From assembly GCA_012845835.1 (NCBI GenBank), contig JABAKD010000006.1:310001-374000 (forward strand): DNA of 64,000 nt, given 5' to 3'. A model generated the notes under the pieces. It did no database searches, was not told the DNA's origin, and saw nothing but the letters and a program-made list of their open reading frames with translations. Below, piece after piece: positions 46,794 through 58,865 of this stretch. Source of the stretch: Undaria pinnatifida (taxonomy: Eukaryota > Sar > Phaeophyceae > Laminariales > Alariaceae). The translations under genes and the position numbers were made by a program. Numbering within the stretch: position 1 is the stretch's first letter; every line of letters begins with the position of its first letter.

Positions 46794-49472
46794 CTGTACA
46801 CTACTTATTAATAGCTCTCTCTAAGTCGATCATCAATAATCAATTATCGCAGTGCATAAACACCAGGCACGCGCTTGTCAAGGATAGAGACAGGAAAACT
46901 ACAACTTAAGATGTAAAGGAGCGCAGTGCCAAAAAAAACATGCTGGAAGCAGGAACTTGAACGCACACACCGCAAACATGTGAAGTACATTTGTATTCCT
47001 GAAAGACGAAGAGCACGCATTTTTTAGGCATAGTTCTCAAAAAACGATGCTGGTATAATATACCACAACTTAACGTTCTATAAAGAACGTGCTGTCGACA
47101 TTGCTTCCGAAGGAGCATGCAGGCTTGCTTGGACTCTTCCTCCTCAGCGGAGGTACCCAGCACCTTGCACTCTTGTTTTTTGTCGATGATCTTGTGGATC
47201 TGTCCACAAACGTTGAAGCATGGCGGGAGGACGTCGATAAGTATGTGCAAAAAAGTATTCATACTTCTCTCCAGCAGACGTCGTAACCATCCAAATTATT
47301 GGAGCTCCTTTCGTTGTTAGTAATTGTTGTGGTATTGTTGTACTTGCTCTTGGTACTCGGAAAAAGAGCCGCACTTCATAGACTATATCCGCACGCCATC
47401 CCCTAGTCTTGAGCAAGAGACATGGATGTTTCGACTCGTGACACATAGGACGCAAGATAAGAGTAGAACGTACCTCGATGTCGAACGCCCTCGTGGCACG
47501 GTGGGAATGGAATGCGGGATGTATATCGAGCAAGTGGTCGCGTGCCTTCTTCAGGAGGTCACCGACCTTGATGTCGCCGGTGCACTTCGTGTTTATGTCC
47601 TCGCCGACTTGGCGGCCCTCAGCGGCTGCTTCGCAGGGCTTCTGCAAACGACAACAACGGATGGGAATACCTTGCGTTTAGTGAATGTTCAAAATAGTAA
47701 GGCCACGCAGCTGTCGTCGATTTCCAAAGTTTGAAAGGAAGTCGTACAATTTAACACTGCTGTTGTAATGAAAGCGGTCGTTTATGGGCAAAGCCCTGCC
47801 TGGTACCACAACGTTGCTAACACCTATGAAACCACCACTGGGACAGGAACGAACGGGATTCACAGTCGCAACTGGTAAGCGTAAGCCCCGGTATACTGCT
47901 ATATAAGGCCTACCGGCGGAATACCGACAACGAAGGGTAAGAGACAGTACCTGCTGTATATATTGTTCGGTATTACTCTATTACTGCTGCTATCAACACT
48001 ATTACGACCGACGTGTACTGCGATTCCTGAAGAGGTTGCGCACCCTATTTGTACTCGTTAATACAAAGAGTTCATTTGGTTGTATGAAAAATGAGTAACA
48101 GTAGTAGTACACCGCGTCACTACATGAACAACTCGCTAACCCCAATCACGGGACTGCTCTCCAGTATCACCCAGGTTAACTTCAGCTTCTGTTTACTGCT
48201 ATATATCAACCTCCAGTGTGTACTGCGACTGGTGCTGAGGTATCATGCTGCTGTGTTATTCATCACTGCATGGACCAGTTTTACAACCCTGGCTGACCCC
48301 CGTGATGAGACTTGCCCGTTTTCATTGCGTCTTACATGTATAGATACCACGTAGTCGTAGTCTTACATCCAAAACGTGTGTTTATATCACAGCACAAAGC
48401 GTCACTGCATGGACCACTTGTCCAACCCCCGCTTACCCCGATGACGGGACTGCCCCGTACTCGTAGTCGTACATACATGAAGTGTGTTTGGCTGTACGTA
48501 TGAAAAAGAAATCGCATCACACAGCGTCACTGCATAGGTCTACTCGTAGACCTGAGTACACGTACTCGTACATGCAAAAGTGTGTTTGTACGCATGAAAA
48601 AGAAATCACAGCACACAACTGCGTAGACAACTAGTACAACATGCTTACCCCGACGACGGGACTGCCCTCCGTGACCACCAAGGCGAACTTGAGTTTGTTC
48701 AGGCTACGCGTCCCGAAGCACAGCTTCCACACCGTGTGGTAGTTCGACCACGCTGGTGTAGCACACACATGCTACAGCAGACGTTGCAGACAGGCACACA
48801 AGGTCAAACAATGTAAATTTCAATGTGCATCATTATTGGAAACAGGATTCGCTTGAGTTCATCAACACCCAAAACCACATACTGGTAGTCTATTGCGCAC
48901 AACTTGCAGCACACAACTCTCAACATCATCAGTAGTATAGTAGCTGACAGCAAACATCAAATTCCAACAACACGAAGAAATGAAACTCACGTTTCGTCAA
49001 GCTCTCAGCTCCTTCGTTAGGGACGCCGATCGAAGGTGAATCACAGGTGTCCGCGTCACACCAGTCACACACACGAGGGTTGTCGCCGCTTCCCCAGTGC
49101 TTCTTGTTAAGGTTATGAAAAGCTTGGCACGTGGAAGGCTCGTCACTCCTGCAGGTGTCGCAGACAGCGTACTGGGAACTCCTGTTTTTACTATTTCGTG
49201 CGATGAGGAAGCCGTCACAACCCTTGCTCGGGCACGGCCAATCAGGATTGCCAGAAGAAGCTGAGTCCCGTTCTTGCCCGACCAGCTTCCACACGCCTGA
49301 TCCTGAACCTCCACCACCCCCACTGTTGGCGGAGCCTCCTCCCGCACTAGCCTTGGTCCGCTTCGCAAATTTCAACTTCAAATTGTTATTATTGCCGATC
49401 CGGCAAATTTCAAATTCAAATTGTTTGCAGCCGTCAACGGCAATTCCCTCCCAACAGCCAGCAATTGGCCAA
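46719..49472 (-). CDS. Unrecognised Cys-rich multi-exon gene (partial model)
   Basis: Three exons join in phase: 49472-48991, 48752-48649, 47641-47474. A terminal exon at 46793-46719 is plausible (after ACAG, VLPERWKDMPSKSSDVSIMD then WANG stop). The first listed exon has no ATG; its upper end at a pyrimidine-rich acceptor is tentative, so a 5' exon is missing. It encodes a Gly/Ser-rich linker, then WPCPSKGCDGF, YAVCDTC, TCQAF and RVCDWCDADTC: C-x4-C and two C-x2-C pairs, suggesting zinc binding. The later exons read WSNYHTVWKLCFGTRSLNKL and DLLKKARDHLLDIHPAFHSH. An exon may also exist at about 47120-47265 (LPPCFNVCGQIHKIIDKK). I do not recognise the family. Confidence 0.55.
47474..47641 (-). 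CDS. Exon KPCEAAAEGR...RAFDIE
   Basis: 168 nt, acceptor TTTGCAG|AAG, donor GAG|GTACGT, phase 0-0. Encodes a charged, probably helical segment (GDIKVGDLLKKARDHLLDIH). Confidence 0.65.
48085..48490 (-). pseudogene. Degenerate tandem copies of the 104-nt exon's 3' half
   Basis: At 48120-48190 the reverse strand reads QKLKLTWVILESSPVIG before GTTAGC, parallel to NKLKFALVVTEGSPVVG before GTAAGC. Near 48430-48465 a second copy keeps GTCATCGGG|GTAAGC but not the reading frame. They are linked by repeated CGTCACTGCATGGACCA text. Confidence 0.65.
48649..48752 (-). CDS. Exon WSNYHTVWKLCF...SPVVG
   Basis: 104 nt, acceptor CCAG|CGTGG, donor GGG|GTAAGC, phase 1 in and 0 out, consistent with both neighbours. 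Degenerate copies of its 3' half lie in the following intron (48085-48490). Confidence 0.6.
48991..49472 (-). CDS. Exon with Gly/Ser linker and C-x2-C pairs
   Basis: 482 nt, phase 2 in and phase 1 out. The donor AAAC|GTGAGT is strong. Near its start a 20-residue segment is duplicated at DNA level (49365-49395 and 49405-49432; KQFEFEICR beside NLKLKFAKR), so the part above 49381 is less certain. Confidence 0.55.
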
Positions 49473-50634
49473 CTTCAAAAGTAAAAGTACAAAAAAGAAG
49501 TTGCTGAAAAGGCAAAATAAAAATATCAGAGAGCAAGCAGTAAAGATGAGAGAATGAGAGCTAAGTAAGAATGAGACTAGGGAAAGCAAGGAAGGCAAGG
49601 AACTTCGGGACGGTTCTTTACCCCAGCAACTAATTTTCTTTTCGGCAATTACGGGCTGAGAAGGGCTGAGAGGGGGGAGGATATGCCGAGCGAGACGTCC
49701 GAGGGGGGCGAGGTCTAGGTCTTAAGTCTTATATGTTATGTTCTGTTACAACTGTATTGTATAGGTATGAGTATATTGCACTTTTCGTTGTTTCGCTGTC
49801 AGGATGTCGGGGCTCCACAAACCGAAATTGTCTCAATTTCACACTTTTTTTTCAGTTTCATTCGTTGCACACGTCGTAGGTTGTGGCTGATGGGATCGCG
49901 CATCGCGGAGCACTTCAGATTGTTTCCAAATACACACTTTTGGGTGAGGAGTAGGGATCCCCAATTGACCAGCAAAACCTAGAAAACCACTCACTGGGGC
50001 AACAGTACCCTAGTGTGCGTCCAGTCGCCTTCAAGGCTTCGTCGAGACACACTTTCCGCATAAAGGTTCTACACCAGGCATCATTGATCGTAGAATAGGC
50101 AAAGCAGACGAGCCCTGGGGGGGGGGGTACCTACCCGCACACGCTGTCGTGACAGGGCCAACGACGACACCAACGTTAAAGCTGCATAACGTATCACCCT
50201 TAGAACGATATCGTTCGGTTGGATGCGTCGTTCAGAAGACTGGGTTTTAAAGCCTGTTGAATGCATAGAGAGTGTGGCTGGACGAGGTTGCTTCGCCGGG
50301 GGTCAAACCACCACACGTACCAGATAAAGACAAAGTTTGGGCTAGCGTTGTGTTCTGTGATTTTTATTTTAGAGATTACACAACGGTTTAGACCCAACCC
50401 AGCCTTGACCCTCTAACCCACGGCAACACATCGTAACCCGGGCTAACGCTACATACACCCTACGCGGGACTTGAATACAATGTAATAATCCGGACAGATG
50501 TGAGGACCACAACAAAAACGAAAATATTGAGTGCTGTGTCTGGTATGATTGGGGGTTGGAGAACGCGGTAACGCCCACTGGGCTGAACACCGAAAAAAAA
50601 AGAAACGCCAACCTTTCCGGGGCAGTACGTTAAT

Positions 50635-50790
50635 AATACACTATTAATATACACTATTAATACACTATTAATACACTATTAATACACTATTAATACACTA
50701 TTAATACACTATTAATACACTATTCATACACTATTCATACACTATTAATACACCATTAATACAATATCAATACACTATTATTATACTATA
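50635..50790. repeat. 11-bp AT-rich repeat
   Basis: About 13 copies of ACTATTAATAC. Confidence 0.92.
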
Positions 50791-51514
50791 GTGCGTTGGG
50801 ATTTGCGCAATGGGTAGCGAAAATAAAAGCGGTTGCCGCATTCGCACAACTACTACTGCTGTTGTTGAAAAAACGCCAAAGAAACGACGAAAATTGTTGT
50901 CGTGATAAAATAATGTTCTTGCTTTTGAATCTGCTAAAATATTGAAAACAAGAAAACCGCAGTATGTATGGCGATTCCTTTACTGCCGATACTAGTGTTT
51001 CAAGCAAGGCAGGCACGAAAATCTCCGGACGCGTGCGCTTATGCGCCTCACGTAGCTGCAGCAGGTTAGTTGGCTTCCCATGTACGGAAGTAGAGCAACA
51101 ATTACGCCAGCAACGCGGCACTCGTCGTTACAAAAGATGCCTTTGTAATCAACACCAACAGGGCGACAATTAATTGTCAACGCCATCTAATGAAAGCTCC
51201 GACTACAAGTCTGTCACTCATGGCATTCAGCTTTAGCTAGATATTTGGGGCAGAACCTGTAATATTTGTACAGCAAATCTCAGCCCAATGACCTTGGCAC
51301 GCCAAAACGCCGTCGGAGGTCGGGGGTGAAGGGTTTTTTTTTTCTTTTGTGTGCGCCGCCACCCTCATATTAGGACTGGTCATGCTCCGTACGTCTTAGA
51401 ACCTCTGGATCTCCTAGATACTCTCCAAGCCTAAACCACGCCGCCGCCCTTACCTAACCAGCGGGTTCGCCTTTCCTTCCTAAGGCAGCAGACAGCATCT
51501 AGACTTTCTTCGGC

Positions 51515-51556
51515 TACCTACCTACCTACCTACCTACCTACCTACCTACCTACCTA
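51515..51556. repeat. (CTAC)n microsatellite
   Basis: About ten CTAC units (read as CTACCTAC). Confidence 0.92.
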
Positions 51557-53094
51557 GCCCCGACAAAGCACCAACTCCAATACGAAATATTTTCTATCCG
51601 AGTGCGAGTTCAAGCGTCTAGTCCACGTAAAGGAAGGGTAGTGTTGACATATTATTTTCCGCGCGGAAAGGGCCAAAGGAATCCCAACCGCTAGACAAAA
51701 CGATCGAGTTTAACTCCTTGCTCGTGCCGAAGGATCAAGAGCGCATTCCACCCTTTTTGCTGGTAGCCCTTTCTCAGGCTACACCTGTCGGCTTTCCTGG
51801 TCTGGTTGTCCGCCTCCTCGACTTACGCACCACATCCGGACAAGGATGCGGGTACTGTGAACCTTTTCACTCGAAGACCGCTTAACGATCGATATCCTGT
51901 GTTGGACGTAATCTCAGCCCGTACAAGTACTCGTCGATAATCGAACCACTCCCTCCTCGCCTTCCAATGGTGCTTATTCCCCACGTTATCGTAGAGTTTG
52001 TCCTCACCGCACCTGATCGCCCAGCTGGGCCGAAACAAAGTCTTGGAGCAACACAACCTGAAAAAACATTCTGTTTTTCAATTTAGAAGGGGTGGGGGGT
52101 ACCAGAAAACCATCCCCTCCACAAATAATCCATACTACAAACAATGTTTTTCCCTACTGCACTAATTCCAAGACAAAAAAAACAAAGGCTTTTCTGGGCG
52201 AAAAAACTGGATTGAAACCGAAAGCACACGGCGAGAATCTTCCCTGCACCCATGTCGACACGCATACCCCGGCGCACAAGCACACAACTAACCTATATCC
52301 TCTCCGGAGGGTGCAGCAGCAGGCACAGCAGCGCCTTTCAATCTTCAGGCTTGCGACGATCGACGTAGGAGGGGGAAGAGACGGCTGAACAGCCTCAGGC
52401 TGGAACCCAAATCAGCAGCCGGCGGCCGCAGCCGAAGAGCAAGTGGTCGGAGGGATAATCTTTGAAATAATCGATTGAGAAGTGGTCCATCCAGGTCCAT
52501 CTCGGGTAGTCATTTCAAGGGTCATAGCTGGTACCATTCAGATCGTTAATACGATTCTGTTTTAAATGAGCAAAGAACGGTTGGTGTTTTTGCATGGCTG
52601 GTTCTCTATGAGTACGAACCGGTACGTGCAACGCCTAGACGTAGCGCAAAGCTGCGGAAGGAGGTGTTATTCGTTTGCGCCCTGGTGTCGGTTACATAAT
52701 CTTGGTTGTGATTGGGTTAGGATTTCCTCTAAGTAAGGGGCATTCTTGCGGCTCAACGCTATTTGTAGGACACACATAACACAACAATAGCAACTTCGGG
52801 ATTTGTGCATCGGCTTGCATTGGCTGGCATTGATGAATGAAGCGCGCAAAGTTCGGCAACTATTATAAGTGCCTGTCTCTGATTATTACAATCTTGTGAG
52901 CTGATGTTTCTATATTCTCCAGCCACACCCCTTCATGGCTCAAACACGTCAAATACCACAGCCTTGCCTACGGACCGACTGGTTCCCGTGGGCGCTAGCT
53001 GGCATCGCACACATGGCACGCAACTGTATCGAGCTGAGTTACACACCACGCTGCCTGCCTGCACACCCTATACATTTATTGGGTATCCAGTACC

Positions 53095-53487
53095 AAAGCT
53101 ACGGTGGTAATGGGTGCCCCTAATTTTCAGTCCCGGTTCAAAGCCAAAAAAGGGTATACCTCTATTAGATCAAGGCTACGTTGGTAGGGTGGTAACGCCA
53201 ATTTTCACTCCCGGCTCAAAGCCAAAAAAGGGTACACTTTATTATAATTTTAAAGAATTATACCCTTTTTTGGGCGTTATAATAAAGTATACCCTTTTTT
53301 GGCTTTTAACCGGGAGTGAAAATTGGGGGTACCCCCCCTAATGTAGCCTTGGTCAGAGGTATACCCTTTTTTGGCTTTGACCCGGGAGTGAAAATTGGGG
53401 GTACCAGCCTAGATCCAAGAGGTATACCCTTTTTTGGCTTTGACCCGGGAGTGAAAATTGGGGGTACCCCCCTACCGTAGCCTATAT
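53095..53487. mobile_element. Nested inverted-repeat cluster with family-1-like ends
   Basis: Arms built from CTACGGTAGGGGGGTACCCC, AATTTTCACTCCCGG and AAAGCCAAAAAAGGGTATAC occur twice in one orientation (53095, 53185) and three times in the other (ending 53347, 53425, 53487). This suggests insertions into each other or arm duplication. No coding capacity. Confidence 0.65.
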
Positions 53488-54231
53488 CCCAGTGCCAGGC
53501 CTATTCTCAACCACAATCGATTCCAAATAGATTGAAACAATCACATCGCGCGAGCTGTACTATACCGAGCACACAAGAGCTTGGGGAAGGTAACCTTTAA
53601 CGCTTGTCAACGTGTATAAAAAAAGGCTTTCACGTAAAAAAAAAACGAGCTTTCTTTTCGGTTTTTTTTTGCGGCCTCGGTGGGGGGGGCGAGTGTTAGT
53701 CGGGGATTTAGTTTTTGTTTTTCGGGTCCCTCGGATCGCCGTGAAAAACGGTGTCCACTTGTCTCCTTGATACTTAATTATTCTACAAGTACACCATCAT
53801 CACATCAAACAACATCCACACCACATCCAGACATGACAAGCTTAGGGTAATGCGTACCAAATCGCACAAGATCAACTACGACCAGGTACAGTACAAGAAA
53901 ACAGAAACAGTGCCATGTGCCTTGCGCTGCACTGCTGCTGTGTCTGACAATAGACGAAGTCCCAACCCCTACTCGTTATGCGTCAACGAGCGAAATACAT
54001 TCATTCCCTCCTCGCGCCCCAATGTTGCTTAACCCCTTGATGAACGTAGACCGCGATCAAGTGGTGACCTCAAAGTACTGCCCGTGACATATACTTCCCA
54101 CCGCTGCTGCGCCGTTCTGTCTCCTCTGCTCCGCGCTAGCCACTGCTCACACACCACGTCAAACAAAGCCGCATGTTCGATCGTACTGCTGCTGAGTACT
54201 ATGCCATGTTACTGATGATGAAAATAAAGCA

Positions 54232-54288
54232 CATCACACATCACACATCACACATCACACATCACACATCACACATCACGCATCATCA
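54232..54288. repeat. (CACACAT)n repeat
   Basis: About seven CATCACA units. Confidence 0.9.
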
Positions 54289-54527
54289 CACTTGTGATGT
54301 CGAAGAATTGTCGACATTAATATGTATAGACTAAGTTGTGGGTTTCACGCCGATCGTCCGTGATCCAACGTGACTGCTGTGTCCTCATGAAAGAAGACAA
54401 TCGAAGACTCTCCGTGTTAGTGTCAGGTAGCGCAACGATTGCTACGGGTGAGCAGGTGCGATGACTGAGTGAGAACCAAACACGTTCAGTCATTGCACAC
54501 AGGGACTAAAACCTGTTACAATGCGCA

Positions 54528-54728
54528 CAGATTGCCTAAAATCACCCTGTTGACCCTGATAGTTACACTGCTGTAGTTGTAAGGGGAGTCGCCGACCTAT
54601 ATCCTTAATCAGGACACACAACTCGTAATGCGCGCGATCGGAGTATCACACACAGCTTGCAAAGATGAGTTTCGACGAAATCTTCGATCTCACAGCTGGA
54701 GGAGTGTTTTTTTCATTTTTTATAATAT
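54528..54728 (+). repeat. Repeat family A, 3' fragment
   Basis: From AAAATCACCCTGTTGACCCT to the family terminus; near-identical to 46325-46512, which suggests recent activity. Confidence 0.65.
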
Positions 54729-55104
54729 TTGACGGCGGTGGAAGGCACACCTTTGCTTTGTGCGTGGAGTCGTTCTACGATAGCCCCCCCAACTTTTCAT
54801 TTACGAGATCGCCGGTTTTTGAAACCAACTCCCGCCCGTATCTCCTGAAATACGTTGCCCCTTGCTTGTCGCCCCTACGTCATCGTTCGATAGACCTTTG
54901 CAAGCATGAAAATGTTTGAGGATGCTTTTTTCATGGCACCCTTCCTCGTGTCCAGCAGCCATGAAATGTTCGTTAAAGACAATCGAAGGTTTTTGGGGGG
55001 GGCTATCGTAGAACTAGTCCGTGGTCTGCCAATCGGGGGATGCTTCATGTCTGACGCTCACTATTAATGTTAAATAGGGCACTCCACGTGGGCAGAGTCA
55101 GTTG

Positions 55105-55900
55105 CTGTTGTTGTTCTCACATTAACTCGCATAATCAAGTCCGTGGTCACAGGACAGGCTCCAGTCACTCTGGAGCTGAGGAATACCCCAGGGAAAACAC
55201 ACACACAACCCAAGGTGGTACACGCATATATCACAGCTGACGCAATTCATGCCTCCACCAGAAACATATAAAAGTGAAATCGGGAGTCAGTCTACGATGT
55301 GCCAGGTCCAGGCCGGTGCATACGTCTCACTACTCACGCCTGGAGAAAACCAAATATTCCGATTGCCACCCAAGTAAGACTACCACGTATATATTACACG
55401 TAGTATCTATCACTACGCATACGCACGACAGGCATAAGTCAATTGGAGAAAAATAAACAAAGAAAAGAAAAGAAGATAAAGGAAAGGAAAGAAAAGAGAA
55501 GAAAAACGAAACAAGACGAAAAAGGCAAGCAAAGAGAAGAAAAAGACAGGAAAAGCAAGAAAAGACAAGACAAGAAAGCAAGGAAAGAAGAGAAAAAAAG
55601 AAAAAAGAAATCGAAGAAAAGAATGAAAAAGGTCATACTAGCAGACCCTAGGAACTGGCTAAGGATGGCATTGGGCTAACAGAGGGTATCACGTCCATCA
55701 TCAATGGCACCTGAGAGAGAACGCAACATGGCGAAGAAGTCAGGGCGGTCTTATGCTATCTTGTGACGGCCATTAGAAGGCCCACGACTTTCAATACGAT
55801 GATGGCCAAACCCAACCTTCAGTCTCTTGGGCATGACGGTCCCCCTTCCGCCCCTCCCCCCTTCCTCCCTTTCCCCCTCCCCCCTCCCCCCCTCCCCCAG
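55105..55900 (+). repeat. Repeat family B, longest copy
   Basis: Starts TTGTTCTCACATTAACTCGC, contains GTCCGTGGTCACAGGACAGG, ATGCCTCCACCAGAAACATA, a 190-bp A/G-rich tract (55447-55630), then CAGACCCTAGGAACTGGCTA and ATGGCCATTAGAAGG-like text. The A/G tract occupies the position of the pyrimidine tract in the inverted copy at 14205-14890. Confidence 0.7.
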
Positions 55901-56159
55901 TCAGTGAGATATGGTGATCACTTCTAAAGGACGAGTACAGCCAAATTCCGACGAGGTTGTTCAGGGCAGAAGAGGGGAACCGAGAGTTTAAGATGAGACG
56001 CTTCCCACCGCGCCTACTTTGTTTTTAGGATAAAGCTAGAGCCGTACAGCAGAAAAAACTGGCTTTAAAGTTAGAGCTGTAGTCTAGACTACAAGCAGAA
56101 AAAACAACCGCCTGCAGGCGTACGATTTGACTCAGATGTGAAGCACGAATATTAGTCTA

Positions 56160-56400
56160 GTAGTTGTTGTCTTCGCATTAACTCGCACAACAGACTAATC
56201 AAGTCCGTGGTCACAGGACAGGCTACAGTCACTCTGGAGCTGAGGAATACCCCAGGGAAGAACAAAAACAAAACCAAGAGTAGCACACGCGTAGTCTACA
56301 TCACAGCTGACGCCATTCACGTCTCCGCTAAAGAAACATAAACAATGAAACCGGGAGTCAGCCTATGATGTGTTGGGTCCATACTGGTACATAAAGCAGT
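56160..56400 (+). repeat. Repeat family B, 5' part
   Basis: GTCTTCGCATTAACTCGCAC, CAAGTCCGTGGTCACAGGAC, GAGCTGAGGAATACCCCAGG and CATCACAGCTGACGCCATTC match 55130-55350. Confidence 0.65.
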
Positions 56401-56999
56401 AGCCTAGTGTAATACATGTCATCAAAATCGTGTGATAGTGGCGCAAGGTGCTCTTCAATTTCAGTGCCAGAGATGTTGCAGTCTGTCCTCTTACCGTGGC
56501 CTAAAAATCGCCGCTGGTACTCTGCGACTGCTGCTGTATTGTTTTTAGTGTTATGCAGGGACGGGTCCATAGGAAACGGCAGGATCATAGTATCATAACA
56601 CGAAAAGATACGCAGACTCAAGGTATTTGCTGCGTGTGATGTGACCGTCTGAGCCTAGTCACTTAGGCAGCGTACATACCTATACAGGTAGACTATACCC
56701 ACTACTGCCACACTGCTTTTGTTGGGTCTATTTTGACGCATAAAGGGCTAACAAGTAAGCCCGAAAAAGTGCCAAGGTCTCTTATCTGTTACGTTTACGC
56801 AGGTATACCCACTACTACCACTCTGCTTTTCTTTCCAACAGGTCTATTTTTCACGCATAAAGGGCTTACAAGTACGCCGAAAAGGTCACCTTGCTCTCTT
56901 ATCTGTTATGTTTACGATCAGACTGGTCGGGCAGTTCTTACACAAATCTGGGCTTCGAAAACGGAGTGCTTATCACATACGATGACAAAATACAATGAC

Positions 57000-57540
57000 C
57001 ATTGTTGTTGTTGTTGTTGTTGTTGTTCTCACAATAACTCGCATAATCAAGTCCGTGGTCACAGGACAGGCTCCAGTCACTCTGGAGCTGAGGAATACCC
57101 CAGGGGAAAACACACACAACCCAAAGTGGTACACGTATATATCACAGCTGACGCAATTCATGCCTCCACCAGAAACATATAAAAGTGAAATCGGAAGTCA
57201 GTCTACGATGTGCCAGGTCCAGGTCGGTGCTTACGTCTCACTACTCACGCCTGGAGAAACCAACTATTCCGATTGCCACCCAAGGAAGACTACCACGTAC
57301 TCGGAGTATATATCACACGTAGTATCTATCACTACGGCACGACAGGCGTACAAGTCAATTGGAGAAAAGAAACAAAGAAAAGAAAAAAAGATAAAGGAAG
57401 GGAAAGAAAAGAGAAGAAAAACGAAACAAAACGAAAAAGGCAAGCAAAGAGAAGAAAAAGACAAGAAAAGCAAGAAAAGACAAGACAAGAAAGCGAGAAA
57501 AGAAGAAGAAGAGAAAAAAGAAAAAAGAAAAAGCAAAGAC
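57000..57540 (+). repeat. Repeat family B, truncated at the purine tract
   Basis: Begins with (TTG)n, then ACTCGCATAATCAAGTCCGT and all blocks of 55120-55620, ending in the A/G-rich tract at 57540. It is over 90 percent alike by eye, so this copy and the 55105 copy are young. Confidence 0.7.
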
Positions 57541-57822
57541 CCTACGTATACGTGACGCCAGAAGCGAGAAGTTATTCGCCCGCATGTTCAATGCGCGTTT
57601 GGCCTTGCACCGCCGAAAGCCTTACTGCAATTGCGTTGCTGTGTATCCCTGTTTGTTGCATAAATGGTTACCATAGAGCTCGTCTCGCTGCGAGGAAGAA
57701 TCGGCCCGGACACTGCTGCTGTGGTTGTGCTGGCGGAAACATCGGTTTAATCTGAATAACACAGACGGAGGTTAGTGTTATAGACTTTTAGACTAGACTA
57801 TACAAGTAGCGGCTCGACTAGC

Positions 57823-58213
57823 TGAGCTCGACTTCCAAGTCGTCGATGAAACGCCCCGGATGCCAAATAAACGGCGACGTAAACAAGGCCTTATTGATAA
57901 ATAACTCCACCGAGTGAACCCTTGCTGAATAGAAGAGTTGGCGAGCCGGCAGAAATGGAAAGAAAAACAACGATGGAGACATTATATATTGTCTGTGGGA
58001 CATTCGCCCAAGCTCATGCTCAAGCTCAAACAAGGCCTATCGGCTGGCTGCTAAATCATCAAACCATCAAGCCACCACAATTTAAGTAATAATTACCACA
58101 ACAAGAAACTCACCACTCGTAGAAGCCGCCCAAGTACGCGTGCAAGCTTTTCCTTGAAAGCGCACTGCTGTGTGAAGTACTCGCTCCAGGGCGTGGGATC
58201 CACTCGCCGATCC
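57823..58213 (-). CDS. Candidate terminal exons of an unknown gene
   Basis: A segment 58213-58114 lies between TTCACAG and GTGAGT; its middle frame reads RVDPTPWSEYFTQQCAFKEK, the most protein-like choice. A second at about 57927-57823 after CTATTCAG reads NKALFTSPFIWHPGRFIDDL then EVELS stop. The protein-like frames of the two do not join in phase, so the model is incomplete or they belong to different transcripts. Confidence 0.3.
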
Positions 58214-58792
58214 CTGTGAAATAAAGGCGATGTTGACCAATGCTACGTCTCGCGCTGCCTAGCTTCCTCTCGGTTCTTGTTGTGCTCTGTCCCCGAAAAC
58301 AGTTGATTTTTTCTACCCAATCGTGACTGGGGTTGAGAAATTGAGCACGTGTTGCGCCCCGTCCTACGAGGCGATGATCAAACCAAGCACCGGTCCACAC
58401 ATGAACTATCAGCAGTATTAATAGTGCAGGCTGCAGGTACGTGGTACTATAGACTACATGTATGTATAGTATTCTGAAAAAATTGAAAAAAAACGTCAGC
58501 TGCGACATTTTATTTTAATATATTACATTTTGTAATAGTATTCATGGCACGATGGCAGCATGGTCGTTACTATTGCTAGAAGAGATAAAAACGAAAATTC
58601 TAATCTGCTCAGAGAATGCGATAAAAGAATATCGAAATTTAGGAAAGACACAAAAATGTACCACGATTGATTGTCATTTGATTGCTTGAAACTTGAAACA
58701 CGCCTGAGCCTCAAAGAGTCTGATTGTCGGGGTATTTAAAAAAATATTTATTTAAAGGACGTGACAGGTGAAAGGTGTAATAATGGTCAACA

Positions 58793-58865
58793 CTGCTGTT
58801 GTTGTTGTTGTTGTTGTTGTTTTCTCACATTAACTCTTGTCAAACATCTAGAGTCCGTGGTCACA
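58793..58865 (+). repeat. Repeat family B, 5' fragment
   Basis: (TTG)n followed by TTCTCACATTAACTCTTGTC and GAGTCCGTGGTCACA; the remainder is not recognisable. Confidence 0.5.

Larger units (their letters stand above)
49473..57822. other. Gene-poor repeat region
   Basis: Contains an 11-bp AT-rich repeat (50635-50790), (CTAC)n (51515-51556), the nested TIR cluster (53095-53487), (CACACAT)n (54232-54288) and family A and B copies. A reverse-strand stretch at 51700-52050 reads almost without stops (REWFDYRRVLVRAEITSNTG, then VKRFTVPASLSGCGA, stop, VEEADNQTRKADRCSLRKGY) and may be a decayed coding sequence. I cannot name it. No intact gene was recognised. Confidence 0.55.

Noticed and set aside
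55443-57591. Lys/Glu/Arg-rich or Phe/Leu/Ser-rich frames
   Set aside because: Created by the A/G-rich tract inside repeat family B; both strands are open and copies are repetitive.
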